Positions 49,855 to 57,544 of a stretch of 64,000 nucleotides of DNA are shown here, piece after piece; position 1 is the first letter of the stretch; each line of letters opens with the position of its first letter. This DNA is from Breznakiella homolactica (GTDB lineage Bacteria > Spirochaetota > Spirochaetia > Treponematales > Breznakiellaceae), in contig NZ_CP067089.2 in assembly GCF_016616095.2 (NCBI RefSeq), forward strand, positions 310,001 through 374,000. The letters run 5' to 3'. The notes beneath the pieces are model-generated. The model was not told the origin of the DNA, made no database searches, and worked only from the letters and a program-made list of their open reading frames with translations. A program made the translations under genes and the position numbers.

Positions 49855-50736
49855 ATGGATGTCCGTATATTAAAATATTTTCTCGCCGTGGCGAAGGAAG
49901 GCAATATCACCAAGGCCGCGGATATCCTCCATGTCACCCAGCCCACGCTTTCCCGGCAGCTTATGGACCTGGAACAGGAACTGGGAACCGAACTCCTGGT
50001 CCGGGGGAAGCGCAGTGTCACCCTGACGCCCAGCGGCGTGCTCTTTCAGCAGCGGGCGCTGGAAATGGTCTCCCTCCTGGATAAGGCGAAGCGGGATATC
50101 GCCGGGCATAACGGCATGGTGGCCGGCACCGTGTCAATCGGCTGTGTGGAGACTGTGGCCTCCCTGCTCCTGCCCGATGTGCTGGAGTCCTTCCATGCCC
50201 AATACCCGGCGGTCCAGTATGAAATCTACACCGCCAACGGCGACGGCATCCGCGGCAGGATTGATTCGGGGCGTATCAACATCGGCATCCTGGTTGAGCC
50301 CGTGGAAACCGCCAAGTACGATTTTATTCCCCTGCCGTTCCAGGATACCTGGGGCGTCATCATGCGCGCCGATGACCCCCTGGCGAAAAAGAAGAGCCTG
50401 CGGGTGGGGGATATTCTCGGGCTGCCGCTGTTTGTGCCCTGGCGGGATATTGTCATCGACGAAATTGCCAGCTGGATTGGCGGGGACGCGAAAAAATTGA
50501 ATATCCTGGGGTACAATAACCTGATGACCAATACCCTGCCGCTGATTGAGCGGGGCCTGGGATACGGGGTGTGCGTGGGGGGAGCGCTTTCAATCCGGCC
50601 TTACAAAAACATCTGCTTTGTGCCCTTTTCCCCGAAACGGACATCCGGCCACGTACTGGCCTGGAAGAAGAACAGGATCTTCAACCAGACCGAATCCCTT
50701 TTTCTTGAACATATTAAAGGGAACTTCCAAAAATAG
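49855..50736 (+). CDS. LysR-family regulator, paralogue 1
   Basis: This 293-aa protein starts at ATG 49855 with the LysR helix-turn-helix MDVRILKYFLAVAKEGNITK then AADILHVTQPTLSRQLMDLE. The effector domain begins GTVSIGCVETVASLLLPDVL. It is closely paralogous to the protein at 51886 throughout. A conserved box follows its stop, upstream of the aldo/keto reductase gene, which is the likely target. Confidence 0.9.
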   Translation: MDVRILKYFLAVAKEGNITKAADILHVTQPTLSRQLMDLEQELGTELLVRGKRSVTLTPSGVLFQQRALEMVSLLDKAKRDIAGHNGMVAGTVSIGCVETVASLLLPDVLESFHAQYPAVQYEIYTANGDGIRGRIDSGRINIGILVEPVETAKYDFIPLPFQDTWGVIMRADDPLAKKKSLRVGDILGLPLFVPWRDIVIDEIASWIGGDAKKLNILGYNNLMTNTLPLIERGLGYGVCVGGALSIRPYKNICFVPFSPKRTSGHVLAWKKNRIFNQTESLFLEHIKGNFQK

Positions 50737-50749
50737 TCTTTTTCCAGCT

Positions 50750-50816
50750 ATACACTTCGGGCATGATTTGCCATGAAAACAAAGTATTTTACATGATACT
50801 CCCGCGTACATATAAT
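50750..50816 (+). promoter_or_regulatory. LysR box and promoter of the aldo/keto reductase gene
   Basis: ATACACTTCGGGCAT (50750-50764), a 6-bp gap, then a 26-bp block (50771-50796) beginning CCATGAAAACAAAG. The same two blocks with identical spacing occur at 52781-52795 and 52802-52827. The end of the second block is the -35 box TTTACA (50788-50793), and a 17-bp spacer leads to TATAAT (50811-50816). This fits a LysR activator site overlapping the promoter. Confidence 0.8.
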
Positions 50817-50886
50817 TAACCTGTACTATTGAACAACATTTTTTGCATAGGAGAATAAATTTCTCAAAGCCCAACGGAGGGACAAC

Positions 50887-51867
50887 ATGGAGTATGTAAA
50901 ATTCGGCAATACCGGGATGGATGTGTCCCCGGTCTGCCTGGGGTGTATGAGTTTCGGGGACACGGCCTCCGGCTGGCACGAATGGGTGCTCGATGAGGAC
51001 CGGAGCCGGGTTATCATCAAGCGGGCGGTTGAACTGGGGATCAACTTCTTTGACACGGCCAACTGCTATTCCAACGGCACCAGCGAGGAGTTCCTCGGGC
51101 GCGCCTTAAAGGATTACGCCAGGCGGGATGAGGTTGTGGTGGCCACCAAGGTGTTTATCCGGATGCGGGAAAAACCCAACGGCCAGGGGCTTTCCCGCAA
51201 GGCGATTTTGCACGAGATTGACCAGAGCCTCAAACGATTGGGCATGGACTATGTGGATTTGTATATCATCCACCGCTGGGATTACCATACCCCCATCGAA
51301 GAAACCATGGAGGCCCTCCACGATGTGGTTAAGGCCGGCAAGGCGCTGTATATAGGCGCGTCGGCCATGTACGCCTGGCAGTTCCAGAAAGCCCAGTACA
51401 CCGCCGAAAAGCACAACTGGACAAAGTTTGTGTCCATGCAGAACCATCTGAACCTGCTCTACCGGGAGGAGGAACGGGAGATGATGCCCCTGTGCGTGGA
51501 CCAGAAAATCGCGGTGACCCCCTACAGCCCGCTGGCCTCCGGCCGGCTGACCCGGGATTGGGAGGATACTACCAAACGGTACGAGACCGACAAAATCGCC
51601 CGGGGAAAATACGACTCCACCAGGGATACGGACAAGGTGATTGTGGACAGGGTCGCCGAACTGGCGCAAAAGCACGGCCTGCCCCGTTCCCATATCGCTC
51701 TTGCTTGGCTCATGCGGAAAAAACCCGTGGTTGCTCCCATTGTGGGCACCACCAAGGTCTCCCATATCGAGGACGCCGTCGCGGCCCTGCCGGTAAAACT
51801 GACGGAAGAGGAAGTATCTTATCTGGAAGAACCCTACATCCCTCACAGGGTGGTGGGCGCGATATAG
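50887..51867 (+). CDS. Aldo/keto reductase (cytoplasmic)
   Basis: This 326-aa reductase has no signal sequence. Catalytic residues: Asp and Tyr in FFDTANCYSNG, Lys in VVATKVF, His in LYIIHRWDYH. The cofactor end is VAPIVGTTKVSHIEDAVAAL. It belongs to the AKR group of YccK/general-stress-protein-69-like enzymes reducing aldehydes or methylglyoxal with NADPH. It lies between two LysR genes and behind the conserved LysR box. Confidence 0.9.
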   Translation: MEYVKFGNTGMDVSPVCLGCMSFGDTASGWHEWVLDEDRSRVIIKRAVELGINFFDTANCYSNGTSEEFLGRALKDYARRDEVVVATKVFIRMREKPNGQGLSRKAILHEIDQSLKRLGMDYVDLYIIHRWDYHTPIEETMEALHDVVKAGKALYIGASAMYAWQFQKAQYTAEKHNWTKFVSMQNHLNLLYREEEREMMPLCVDQKIAVTPYSPLASGRLTRDWEDTTKRYETDKIARGKYDSTRDTDKVIVDRVAELAQKHGLPRSHIALAWLMRKKPVVAPIVGTTKVSHIEDAVAALPVKLTEEEVSYLEEPYIPHRVVGAI

Positions 51868-51885
51868 GTATTTGGAAAAATCCCA

Positions 51886-52767
51886 ATGGACATCCGCGTT
51901 TTAAAATACTTCCTCGCCGCCGCGAGGGAGGGGAATATTACTAAAGCCGCGGATGTCCTCCACGTTACCCAGCCCACGCTTTCCCGGCAGCTTATGGACC
52001 TGGAACGGGAACTGGGCACGGCGCTCTTTGACCGGGGAAAGCGGTCTGTCTCCCTGACCCCGGAGGGGCTGCTCTTCCGGCAGCGGGCGGAAGAGGTGTA
52101 CGGGCTGTGGGACAAGACAAAGCGGGATATGGCGGCGTTTACCGGAATTACCGGCGGCACCGTGTCAATCGGCTGTGTGGAAACCGCCGCCTCCCTGCTC
52201 CTGCCCGGCGTGATCGAAGCCTTCCATTCCCAATATCCGGCGGTGCGGTACGAGATTTACAGCGCCAACGGCGACGGCATCCGCGGAAAAATCGACTGCG
52301 GCCGTATTGATATGGGCATCCTCGCCGAACCGGCGGAAACGGCCAAATACGACCATATCCACCTGCCGTGTAAAGATACCTGGGGCGTCTTTATGCCCGC
52401 CGCCGATCCCCTGGCTAAAAAGAAAAACCTCCGGGTAAACGACCTTGCCGGCTTGCCTCTGTTTGTGCCCTGGCGGAATATCGTGGTCGACGAGATTGAA
52501 AGCTGGGCGGGGGCCGAGGGAAAAAACTTGAATATCCTGGGCTATAACAACCTGATGACCAACACCCTGCCGCTCATTGAGCGTGGCCTGGGATACGCGG
52601 TGTGTGTGGAGGGAGCGCTCTCAATCCGGCCCCACGGGAATATCCGCTTTGTGCCCTTTTATCCGAAAAGGACATCCGGCCATGTACTCGTCTGGAAAAA
52701 GAACAAGGTTTTCAGCCGGGCAGGTGAACTTTTTCTGGAACACATTAAGACTGTTCTCCAGGATTAA
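51886..52767 (+). CDS. LysR-family regulator, paralogue 2
   Basis: This 293-aa protein has the same length and layout as the regulator at 49855: helix-turn-helix AADVLHVTQPTLSRQLMDLE, effector domain GTVSIGCVETAASLLLPGVI, and a shared ERGLGYAVCVEGALSIRP near the end. It begins 18 bp after the aldo/keto reductase. Its own downstream box and flavodoxin gene mirror the first set. A gene pair plus regulator was evidently duplicated. Confidence 0.9.
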   Translation: MDIRVLKYFLAAAREGNITKAADVLHVTQPTLSRQLMDLERELGTALFDRGKRSVSLTPEGLLFRQRAEEVYGLWDKTKRDMAAFTGITGGTVSIGCVETAASLLLPGVIEAFHSQYPAVRYEIYSANGDGIRGKIDCGRIDMGILAEPAETAKYDHIHLPCKDTWGVFMPAADPLAKKKNLRVNDLAGLPLFVPWRNIVVDEIESWAGAEGKNLNILGYNNLMTNTLPLIERGLGYAVCVEGALSIRPHGNIRFVPFYPKRTSGHVLVWKKNKVFSRAGELFLEHIKTVLQD

Positions 52768-52780
52768 CGTTTTTATAACC

Positions 52781-52848
52781 ATACACTTTAGGCATTAAAA
52801 ACCATGAAAACAAAGTATTTTACATGACAACCCGGTATTGTGTAACAT
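52781..52848 (+). promoter_or_regulatory. LysR box and promoter of the flavodoxin gene
   Basis: ATACACTTTAGGCAT (52781-52795) and the 26-bp block at 52802-52827 repeat the site at 50750-50796 with the same spacing. TTTACA (52819-52824) and TAACAT (52843-52848) with an 18-bp spacer are the likely promoter boxes. Confidence 0.75.
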
Positions 52849-52875
52849 TACCATAGATGTAATTAGGGAGATACA

Positions 52876-53511
52876 ATGATGAAAAAAACAGTGCTTTTTA
52901 TGTTGGTAGTTTTCTGCGCGGCCGCGCAGATGAATTTAACCGCCCAGACGGGGAACGGCAAAATCCTTGTGGTGTACTTCAGCATGCCTGAATCCGAGGA
53001 AGTGAACAGAACCGATACGGTTTCCGGCGCGAGCCGGCTTTCGGTCAACGGAAGTATCTCCGGCAACCTTCAGTTCGTTGCCGGTATTATTCACCGGTCC
53101 GTGGGCGGCGACCTGGTACGGATTGAAACGGCCCAGTCCTACCCGGCGACCCATACGCCCCTGCTTAACCAGGCCCAGGCGGAAAAAAACCGTAACGCCC
53201 GCCCGCGGCTTGCTTCGCGGATTGAGAATATCGGTGACTACGATACGATTTTTCTCGGTTATCCCATCTGGTGGTATGACCTGCCCATGCCGCTCTACAG
53301 TTTCCTGGAACAGTACGACCTCTCGGGAAAAACCATCATACCCTTTGTGGTCCACGGGGGCAGCGGCTTTTCCGGCACGGTGGAAACGATTACCCGGCTG
53401 CAGCCAAACGCCGCTGTCAGCGGAAACGGACTGGCCATTTCCCGCAATACTGTCGGCAGATCGGAAAACGATATAACGGCGTGGACCCGCCGCCTAGGAA
53501 TGGCGCGGTAA
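52876..53511 (+). CDS. Exported flavodoxin-like protein
   Basis: This 211-aa protein has a signal peptide (KTVLFMLVVFCAAAQMNLTA) and flavodoxin domain: KILVVYFSMPESEEVNRTDT, YDTIFLGYPIWWYDLPMPLY, and TIIPFVVHGGSGFSGTVETI. It is a clear paralogue of the protein at 45064. GGGAG lies before the double ATG at 52876/52879. The LysR box upstream suggests induction together with the aldo/keto reductase. Confidence 0.85.
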   Translation: MMKKTVLFMLVVFCAAAQMNLTAQTGNGKILVVYFSMPESEEVNRTDTVSGASRLSVNGSISGNLQFVAGIIHRSVGGDLVRIETAQSYPATHTPLLNQAQAEKNRNARPRLASRIENIGDYDTIFLGYPIWWYDLPMPLYSFLEQYDLSGKTIIPFVVHGGSGFSGTVETITRLQPNAAVSGNGLAISRNTVGRSENDITAWTRRLGMAR

Positions 53512-53583
53512 GCGGCGGCGGTTTGGAATGTCTGACTATGGTCCGCCGGTAATGAGGGGGTACGCGTCAGACTTCCTATTGCC

Positions 53584-53697
53584 TTATTTTTTGATGGCCA
53601 CCACCACCCGGAGGATGTCCTCTTCCGGTTCCAGGGCGTAGAGCAGGCCGTAGGGAATGGAGTAATCACAGTTAAGGGGAACGGTAACCAGGGAAGG
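53584..53697 (-). pseudogene. C-terminal remnant of a LysR-type regulator
   Basis: The minus-strand frame ends VTVPLNCDYSIPYGLLYALE then DILRVVVAIKK and TAA at 53586-53584. The phrase matches the last strand and helix of LysR effector domains. The N-terminal three quarters are absent and the sequence changes abruptly near 53697, where a fragment of another gene begins on the opposite strand. Confidence 0.5.
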
Positions 53698-53898
53698 GTG
53701 GACCTCCGCCCAGATGGCGCTGCGGTGATTCCCAAGTCGGTGCGCCGGGAGGGGATGGCGGAGAATTTCAACGTCTTTGACTTTACCCTGGACGGAAAAG
53801 ATATGGCGGCCATCGCGGCGCTGGACGAGGGGGAGAGCGCCTTCTTCTCCCACTACGACCCTCAGACCGTGGAGATGCTCACCGGCTTCGGCAGATAA
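53695..53898 (+). pseudogene. C-terminal remnant of an aldo/keto reductase
   Basis: The frame reads GAAVIPKSVRREGMAENFNV, then FDFTLDGKDMAAIAALDEGE and the stop at 53896-53898. IPKS(V)R...N..VFDF is the cofactor loop and end of AKR barrels (2,5-diketogluconate reductase type). The first 200 or more residues are missing. It is joined head to head with the LysR remnant. Confidence 0.8.
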
Positions 53899-53925
53899 GA
53901 ATTTATGGAGAACCAATCAACAACC

Positions 53926-54056
53926 CCGCCCTGAAGTCGAACCTTCGGTTCAACGGGGTATGTTGGTTCTGCAAGGTATGGATTGTCGTAGGTTTGATAC
54001 CCCTATGAACAATACTTTATTTTAGAAAAACGCCCTGAAGGGCGGGGTATCAAACC
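53926..54056 (+). mobile_element. Possible IS200/IS605-derived end or PATE-like palindromic element
   Basis: GGTTTGATACCCC (53991-54003) is perfectly inverted as GGGGTATCAAACC (54044-54056). The small hairpin GCCCTGAAGGGC (54032-54043) sits just before the right arm. The left arm contains TTGAT, a target site known for some IS200/IS605 elements. A further hairpin GTCGAACC-TTC-GGTTCAAC lies at 53937-53955. No TnpA or TnpB gene is present. Family assignment is tentative. Confidence 0.35.
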
Positions 54057-54064
54057 CACTGCAA

Positions 54065-54643
54065 ATGAAAAAGAAAAATATCCTTTGTGTAATGATGATA
54101 ACTATCCTGCTCGGCGCCGCCGGGCAGGCCTTCGGCCAGAGCGGCAGCCAGGTCAACCTGGGAAAGGTTCTGGTCCTGTACTACTCCTGGTCGGACAGCG
54201 CCAACACCGAGCGGGTGGCCGGAATTATCCGGGACTTGACCGGCGGTGATATGGCGAAGGTGGAGCCGGCCACTCCCTTTCCCGACCTGGCCTACCGGCC
54301 CATGACCGAATGGGTCCGGGCCCAGCAGGCCGCGGGGAACTACCCGGCCATCAAGCCCCTGGGGGTAGATGTCGGTTCCTACGACTTTATCTTTATTGGC
54401 ACTCCCGCCTGGTACAACACCCTGGCGCTGCCCCTGGTGACGTTGCTCCGGGAGACCGACTTCCGGGGAAAGCCCGTTACTGTCTTCGGCACCCACCAGG
54501 GCAACGGCAGCAAAATCATGGGGGACTTCTCCGCCCAGGTCCGGAACGCCCGGGTGGTGCCGGGGGAACTTTTCGGCCATGTGGCCGGGGACCGGCAGCT
54601 TGAGAGTAAGGTGGCCGCCTGGGTCCGGGGAATACAGCTTTGA
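54065..54643 (+). CDS. Exported flavodoxin-like protein
   Basis: This 192-aa protein has a signal peptide (MKKKNILCVMMITILLGAAG). The flavodoxin domain is more conventional than its cluster mates: VLVLYYSWSDSANTERVAGI as FMN loop, YDFIFIGTPAWYNTLALPLV, and VTVFGTHQGNGSKIMGDFSA. It is probably co-transcribed with the hydrolase that starts 13 bp after its stop. Confidence 0.85.
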   Translation: MKKKNILCVMMITILLGAAGQAFGQSGSQVNLGKVLVLYYSWSDSANTERVAGIIRDLTGGDMAKVEPATPFPDLAYRPMTEWVRAQQAAGNYPAIKPLGVDVGSYDFIFIGTPAWYNTLALPLVTLLRETDFRGKPVTVFGTHQGNGSKIMGDFSAQVRNARVVPGELFGHVAGDRQLESKVAAWVRGIQL

Positions 54644-54656
54644 GGCGGGAGGCGTT

Positions 54657-55658
54657 ATGGGAAAGATTCTCTTGACCATCCTTTTGGCAAGCCTGCTCTC
54701 CGCCTGTAATGGCGGCTCTTTGGAGGCGCAGGACAGCGGGCCCGGCAGTTTCGCCCGGCTGACGACGGCGGACACGGTGGGCGAATTGCTGAACCATCCG
54801 GCCTTCGCCGGGTTCGGCCGGCTGCTGTTACCCTGGGACAACCGGGACTACGACGAATCCCTGGCACTCTCCGGTATCGGCACCCTGATGCCCTACCACA
54901 ACAACGTAAACCCCGCCGAGGTGGTAACGTCCCTCAACCGGCTGATTGATGACGCGGAGCAGGGGGAGACCTTTTTCTTCGACTACTACACTCCCCAACA
55001 GAAGCAGGCGGACCAAGACAAAAACAACACCGGGCTGTTTTTCTTCCGGGGTGACCCCGGAGCGCCCTTCGCTATAGTGTGCCCCGGCGGCGGCTGGTCC
55101 TACGTGGGCTCACTCCATGAGGGGCTGCCCCTGGCGGAGGAAATCAGCCGGCAGGGGTACAACGCTTTTGTGATAAAATACCGCACCGGGAACCTCCCCG
55201 GCGGCAGCCGGGGAGGCGAGCAGCGGGCCTGCGAGGACCTGGCGGCGGCGCTGTCCTATATTTTCCGGAACGCCCAAACCCTCGGAGTCAGCACGGAAGG
55301 CTATTCCCTCTGGGGCGGCTCCGCCGGAGCGAGAATGGCTGCCTGCCTCGCTTCCCGGGGCAGCGCCTTTTACGGAGGCGATGCCCTGCCGCGGCCGGCC
55401 GCCGTGGTGATGGGCTATACCGGCCACGGGGATTACAGTCCCAGCGACCCGCCCACCTTCGCCTATGTGGGGGAGCTGGACACCATCGCCAGCCCGGCGG
55501 TGATGGAACGGCGGATGGACAATCTGAGAAGCGCTGGAGTCACGGTGGAATTCCACCGGTACCGGAACACCCGCCACGGCTTCGGCCTGGGGACCGGCAC
55601 CCCCGCCGAGGGATGGATAGAACGGGCCATTGATTTCTGGACAAAACTTATTAAATAG
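54657..55658 (+). CDS. Alpha/beta hydrolase lipoprotein, paralogue 2
   Basis: This 333-aa protein has a lipoprotein signal ending LLSAC (Cys17). ATG 54657 is preceded by GGGAGG. The core is the same as the protein at 47826: FAIVCPGGGWSYVGSLHEGL, LWGGSAGARMAA, RHGFGLGTGTPAEGW. A short insertion (GNLPGGSRG) distinguishes it. It is followed after 15 bp by an Fe-S aldo/keto reductase. Confidence 0.85.
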   Translation: MGKILLTILLASLLSACNGGSLEAQDSGPGSFARLTTADTVGELLNHPAFAGFGRLLLPWDNRDYDESLALSGIGTLMPYHNNVNPAEVVTSLNRLIDDAEQGETFFFDYYTPQQKQADQDKNNTGLFFFRGDPGAPFAIVCPGGGWSYVGSLHEGLPLAEEISRQGYNAFVIKYRTGNLPGGSRGGEQRACEDLAAALSYIFRNAQTLGVSTEGYSLWGGSAGARMAACLASRGSAFYGGDALPRPAAVVMGYTGHGDYSPSDPPTFAYVGELDTIASPAVMERRMDNLRSAGVTVEFHRYRNTRHGFGLGTGTPAEGWIERAIDFWTKLIK

Positions 55659-55673
55659 GGGAGATTGCAATAC

Positions 55674-56801
55674 ATGCTGTACAACAAATTTAAGGATAAA
55701 AATCTGTCCGCCCTGGGCATGGGGGCCATGCGCCTGCCCACCCAAGGCGGGAGCTGGGACGCTCCGGTGGACGAGGAAAAGGCCCGGGAAATTATTGAGT
55801 ATGTGTATGAACAGGGGGTCAATTATTTTGACACCGCCTTTCTCTACCACAGCGGCGAGTCGGAAAAGGTCCTGGGAAGGGCCCTGGCCCAATATCCCCG
55901 GGAGAGCTTTTACCTGGCGGACAAGTTCTGGTACCAGTCCATGACCCCGGACATGACCATCAAGCAGTTTTTTGAAATCCAGCTGGACCGCTGCGGGGTG
56001 GAGTACTTTGATTTCTACCTGGTCCACAACGTGAGCGACGAGACTATCGAAGATTATTTTGAACTGGACAGGACCCAAAAAATGATGGAGTACCTGGAAT
56101 CTGAAAAGGCCGCCGGGCGTATCCGGCACATGGGGTTTTCCTGCCATTCCAGTACGGAAAACATGGTGCGGTTCCTGGATTTTCATGATTTCGATTTTGT
56201 GCAGATACAATGCAACTACCTGGACTGGACCTTCCAGGACGCCAGGGGCAAGTATGAAATCCTCACCGAACGGGGAATCCAGGTGGTGGTCATGGAGCCC
56301 GTCCGCGGCGGGGCTTTGGCCTCCCACGGGGAACGGCTCAACGCCCTGCTGAAAGCGGCCCGGCCGGATGAATCCGTCGCGGCCTGGGCGTTCCGGTTCC
56401 TCCAGTCCCTGGAAAACGTGGCCGTGGTCCTGAGCGGCATGTCCACCATGGACCAGGCCCGGGATAATGCAAAGACCTTTGGCAGCCGCCTCCCCCTCAA
56501 TGAGGCGGAAAAGGGTCTGCTGGAAACGGTGATGGCTGAAAAGCTCGACCTGGTTCCCTGCACAGCCTGCCGGTACTGCCAGACCTGTCCGCGGAACCTG
56601 GATATCCCGGCGCTGATTTCCCTGTACAACGAAAGTCTCATCGACAGGAACGGCGCCATGTGGGGCATCCGGGCGCTGAGTGAGGAACAGCAGCCAGGCA
56701 ACTGTGTTTCCTGCGGAATATGTTCCAAGGCCTGTCCCCAGGGCATTGATATCCCCGGGGTGCTCGCCGGGCTGGACCGGATCATTCAGGAAGCGGAATA
56801 A
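55674..56801 (+). CDS. Aldo/keto reductase with C-terminal 4Fe-4S domain
   Basis: This 375-aa protein has an AKR barrel (LSALGMGAMRLPTQGGSW, VNYFDTAFLYHSGESEKVLG, FYLVHNVSDE) and a ferredoxin-like end with CTACRYCQTCPRNLD and CVSCGICSKACPQGID. This is the widespread predicted Fe-S oxidoreductase of the AKR family in anaerobes. ATG 55674 is preferred over TTG 55665. It has no signal peptide and closes the redox cluster. Confidence 0.9.
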   Translation: MLYNKFKDKNLSALGMGAMRLPTQGGSWDAPVDEEKAREIIEYVYEQGVNYFDTAFLYHSGESEKVLGRALAQYPRESFYLADKFWYQSMTPDMTIKQFFEIQLDRCGVEYFDFYLVHNVSDETIEDYFELDRTQKMMEYLESEKAAGRIRHMGFSCHSSTENMVRFLDFHDFDFVQIQCNYLDWTFQDARGKYEILTERGIQVVVMEPVRGGALASHGERLNALLKAARPDESVAAWAFRFLQSLENVAVVLSGMSTMDQARDNAKTFGSRLPLNEAEKGLLETVMAEKLDLVPCTACRYCQTCPRNLDIPALISLYNESLIDRNGAMWGIRALSEEQQPGNCVSCGICSKACPQGIDIPGVLAGLDRIIQEAE

Positions 56802-56861
56802 TTTTAAGATATAGAAAAGAACGTTTATTTCCGTGGGGTAAGCCCGCCTTACCCCGGATTT

Positions 56862-56911
56862 CTCCTTTCCTTTGCAATCCCCGGCACCTGTGATATACTT
56901 TTTTCATGATT
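56862..56911 (+). promoter_or_regulatory. Dispersed promoter repeat, copy E
   Basis: TTGCAA (56872-56877), 16 bp, TATACT (56894-56899), ATG 56906. The following frame has only six codons. After a short stretch the 3' flank of the radC-like unit resumes (GGAGTTT near 56932), so this is the radC-like locus with the gene removed. Confidence 0.7.
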
Positions 56912-56930
56912 AAAAGCTACCAATGACCAA

Positions 56931-56989
56931 TGGAGTTTCCCTTTCATGGAATCTGCTAAGCTGAATTGAAATCCCTGATTTCAATTCAG
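56931..56989 (+). repeat. Double-hairpin dispersed element, copy 3 (first hairpin decayed)
   Basis: TGGAGTTTCCC at 56930-56940 and TGCTAAGCTGAATTG mirror the radC flank. The second hairpin is perfect: CTGAATTGAAATC (56961-56973) and GATTTCAATTCAG (56977-56989). Confidence 0.65.
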
Positions 56990-57021
56990 TAATAGAGAAC
57001 CGGCGGGAGTAGGGGCTGAAT

Positions 57022-57073
57022 CAGGAGATATAGCCGGGAAAATGAGGTTTGCGTCTAATAGTAGTTGGACGCA
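57022..57073 (+). other. attI-like left boundary of cassette array B
   Basis: CAGGAGATATAGC (57022-57034) as in array A, and GTTGGAC (57064-57070) 42 bp later. GCGTCTAA (57051-57058) and TTGGACGC (57065-57072) form a near-perfect inverted repeat around the presumed crossover point. Confidence 0.45.
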
Positions 57074-57118
57074 ATGGCGCCTGGTTGGTACGATTACTTA
57101 ATTTCAGGGAAATAAACA

Positions 57119-57518
57119 ATGAGAAAAAGTTTAATTATCCTATTATTTTCTATAGGCACATTGGCCTTCTGTTCAGAAAGCGAACTCCTGGAAAGAATAA
57201 AATATTTGAATGATCCAAAGGATAATCGCTCAAGGATTATTTATGATAGAAATATTGGCATAGATAATTTAGAAAAAACAATATGGTGGGATGCAAACAG
57301 ACTTATCGGATTTGATTATAACAAAAGAATCATATTCTTTGATGGTAAATTTTTAGTACATGATATGAATGAAGGCCCGGTTGTATATGGTACATAAAAA
57401 AACAATAGATGGCGTTGAAGATTATTGGTATTATGTTGATTATGGAATTGAGGATCAATATATAAGTGTTTATGGATTTGTATTTGGAGGGTATTTAAGA
57501 GATGCGAATAGGCAGTAA
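57119..57518 (+). pseudogene. Frameshifted secreted SH3-like protein
   Basis: ATG 57119 opens a frame with a signal peptide (LIILLFSIGTLAFC) that stops at 57397. In the +1 frame right after the A7 run (57396-57402) the protein continues KKTIDGVEDYWYYVDYGIED and VYGFVFGGYLRDANRQ, ending at TAA 57516-57518. YWYYVDYG...FGGYL is the usual end of SH3-like wall proteins, so a one-base change split the gene. Confidence 0.8.
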
Positions 57519-57544
57519 TCCTAATCCCGTAAAGGAACCCGATC

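Noticed and set aside
55110..56327. 405-codon minus-strand frame opposite the hydrolase and Fe-S aldo/keto reductase
   Set aside because: Same reason: composition typical of antisense reading, no motif, and complete conserved genes on the + strand.
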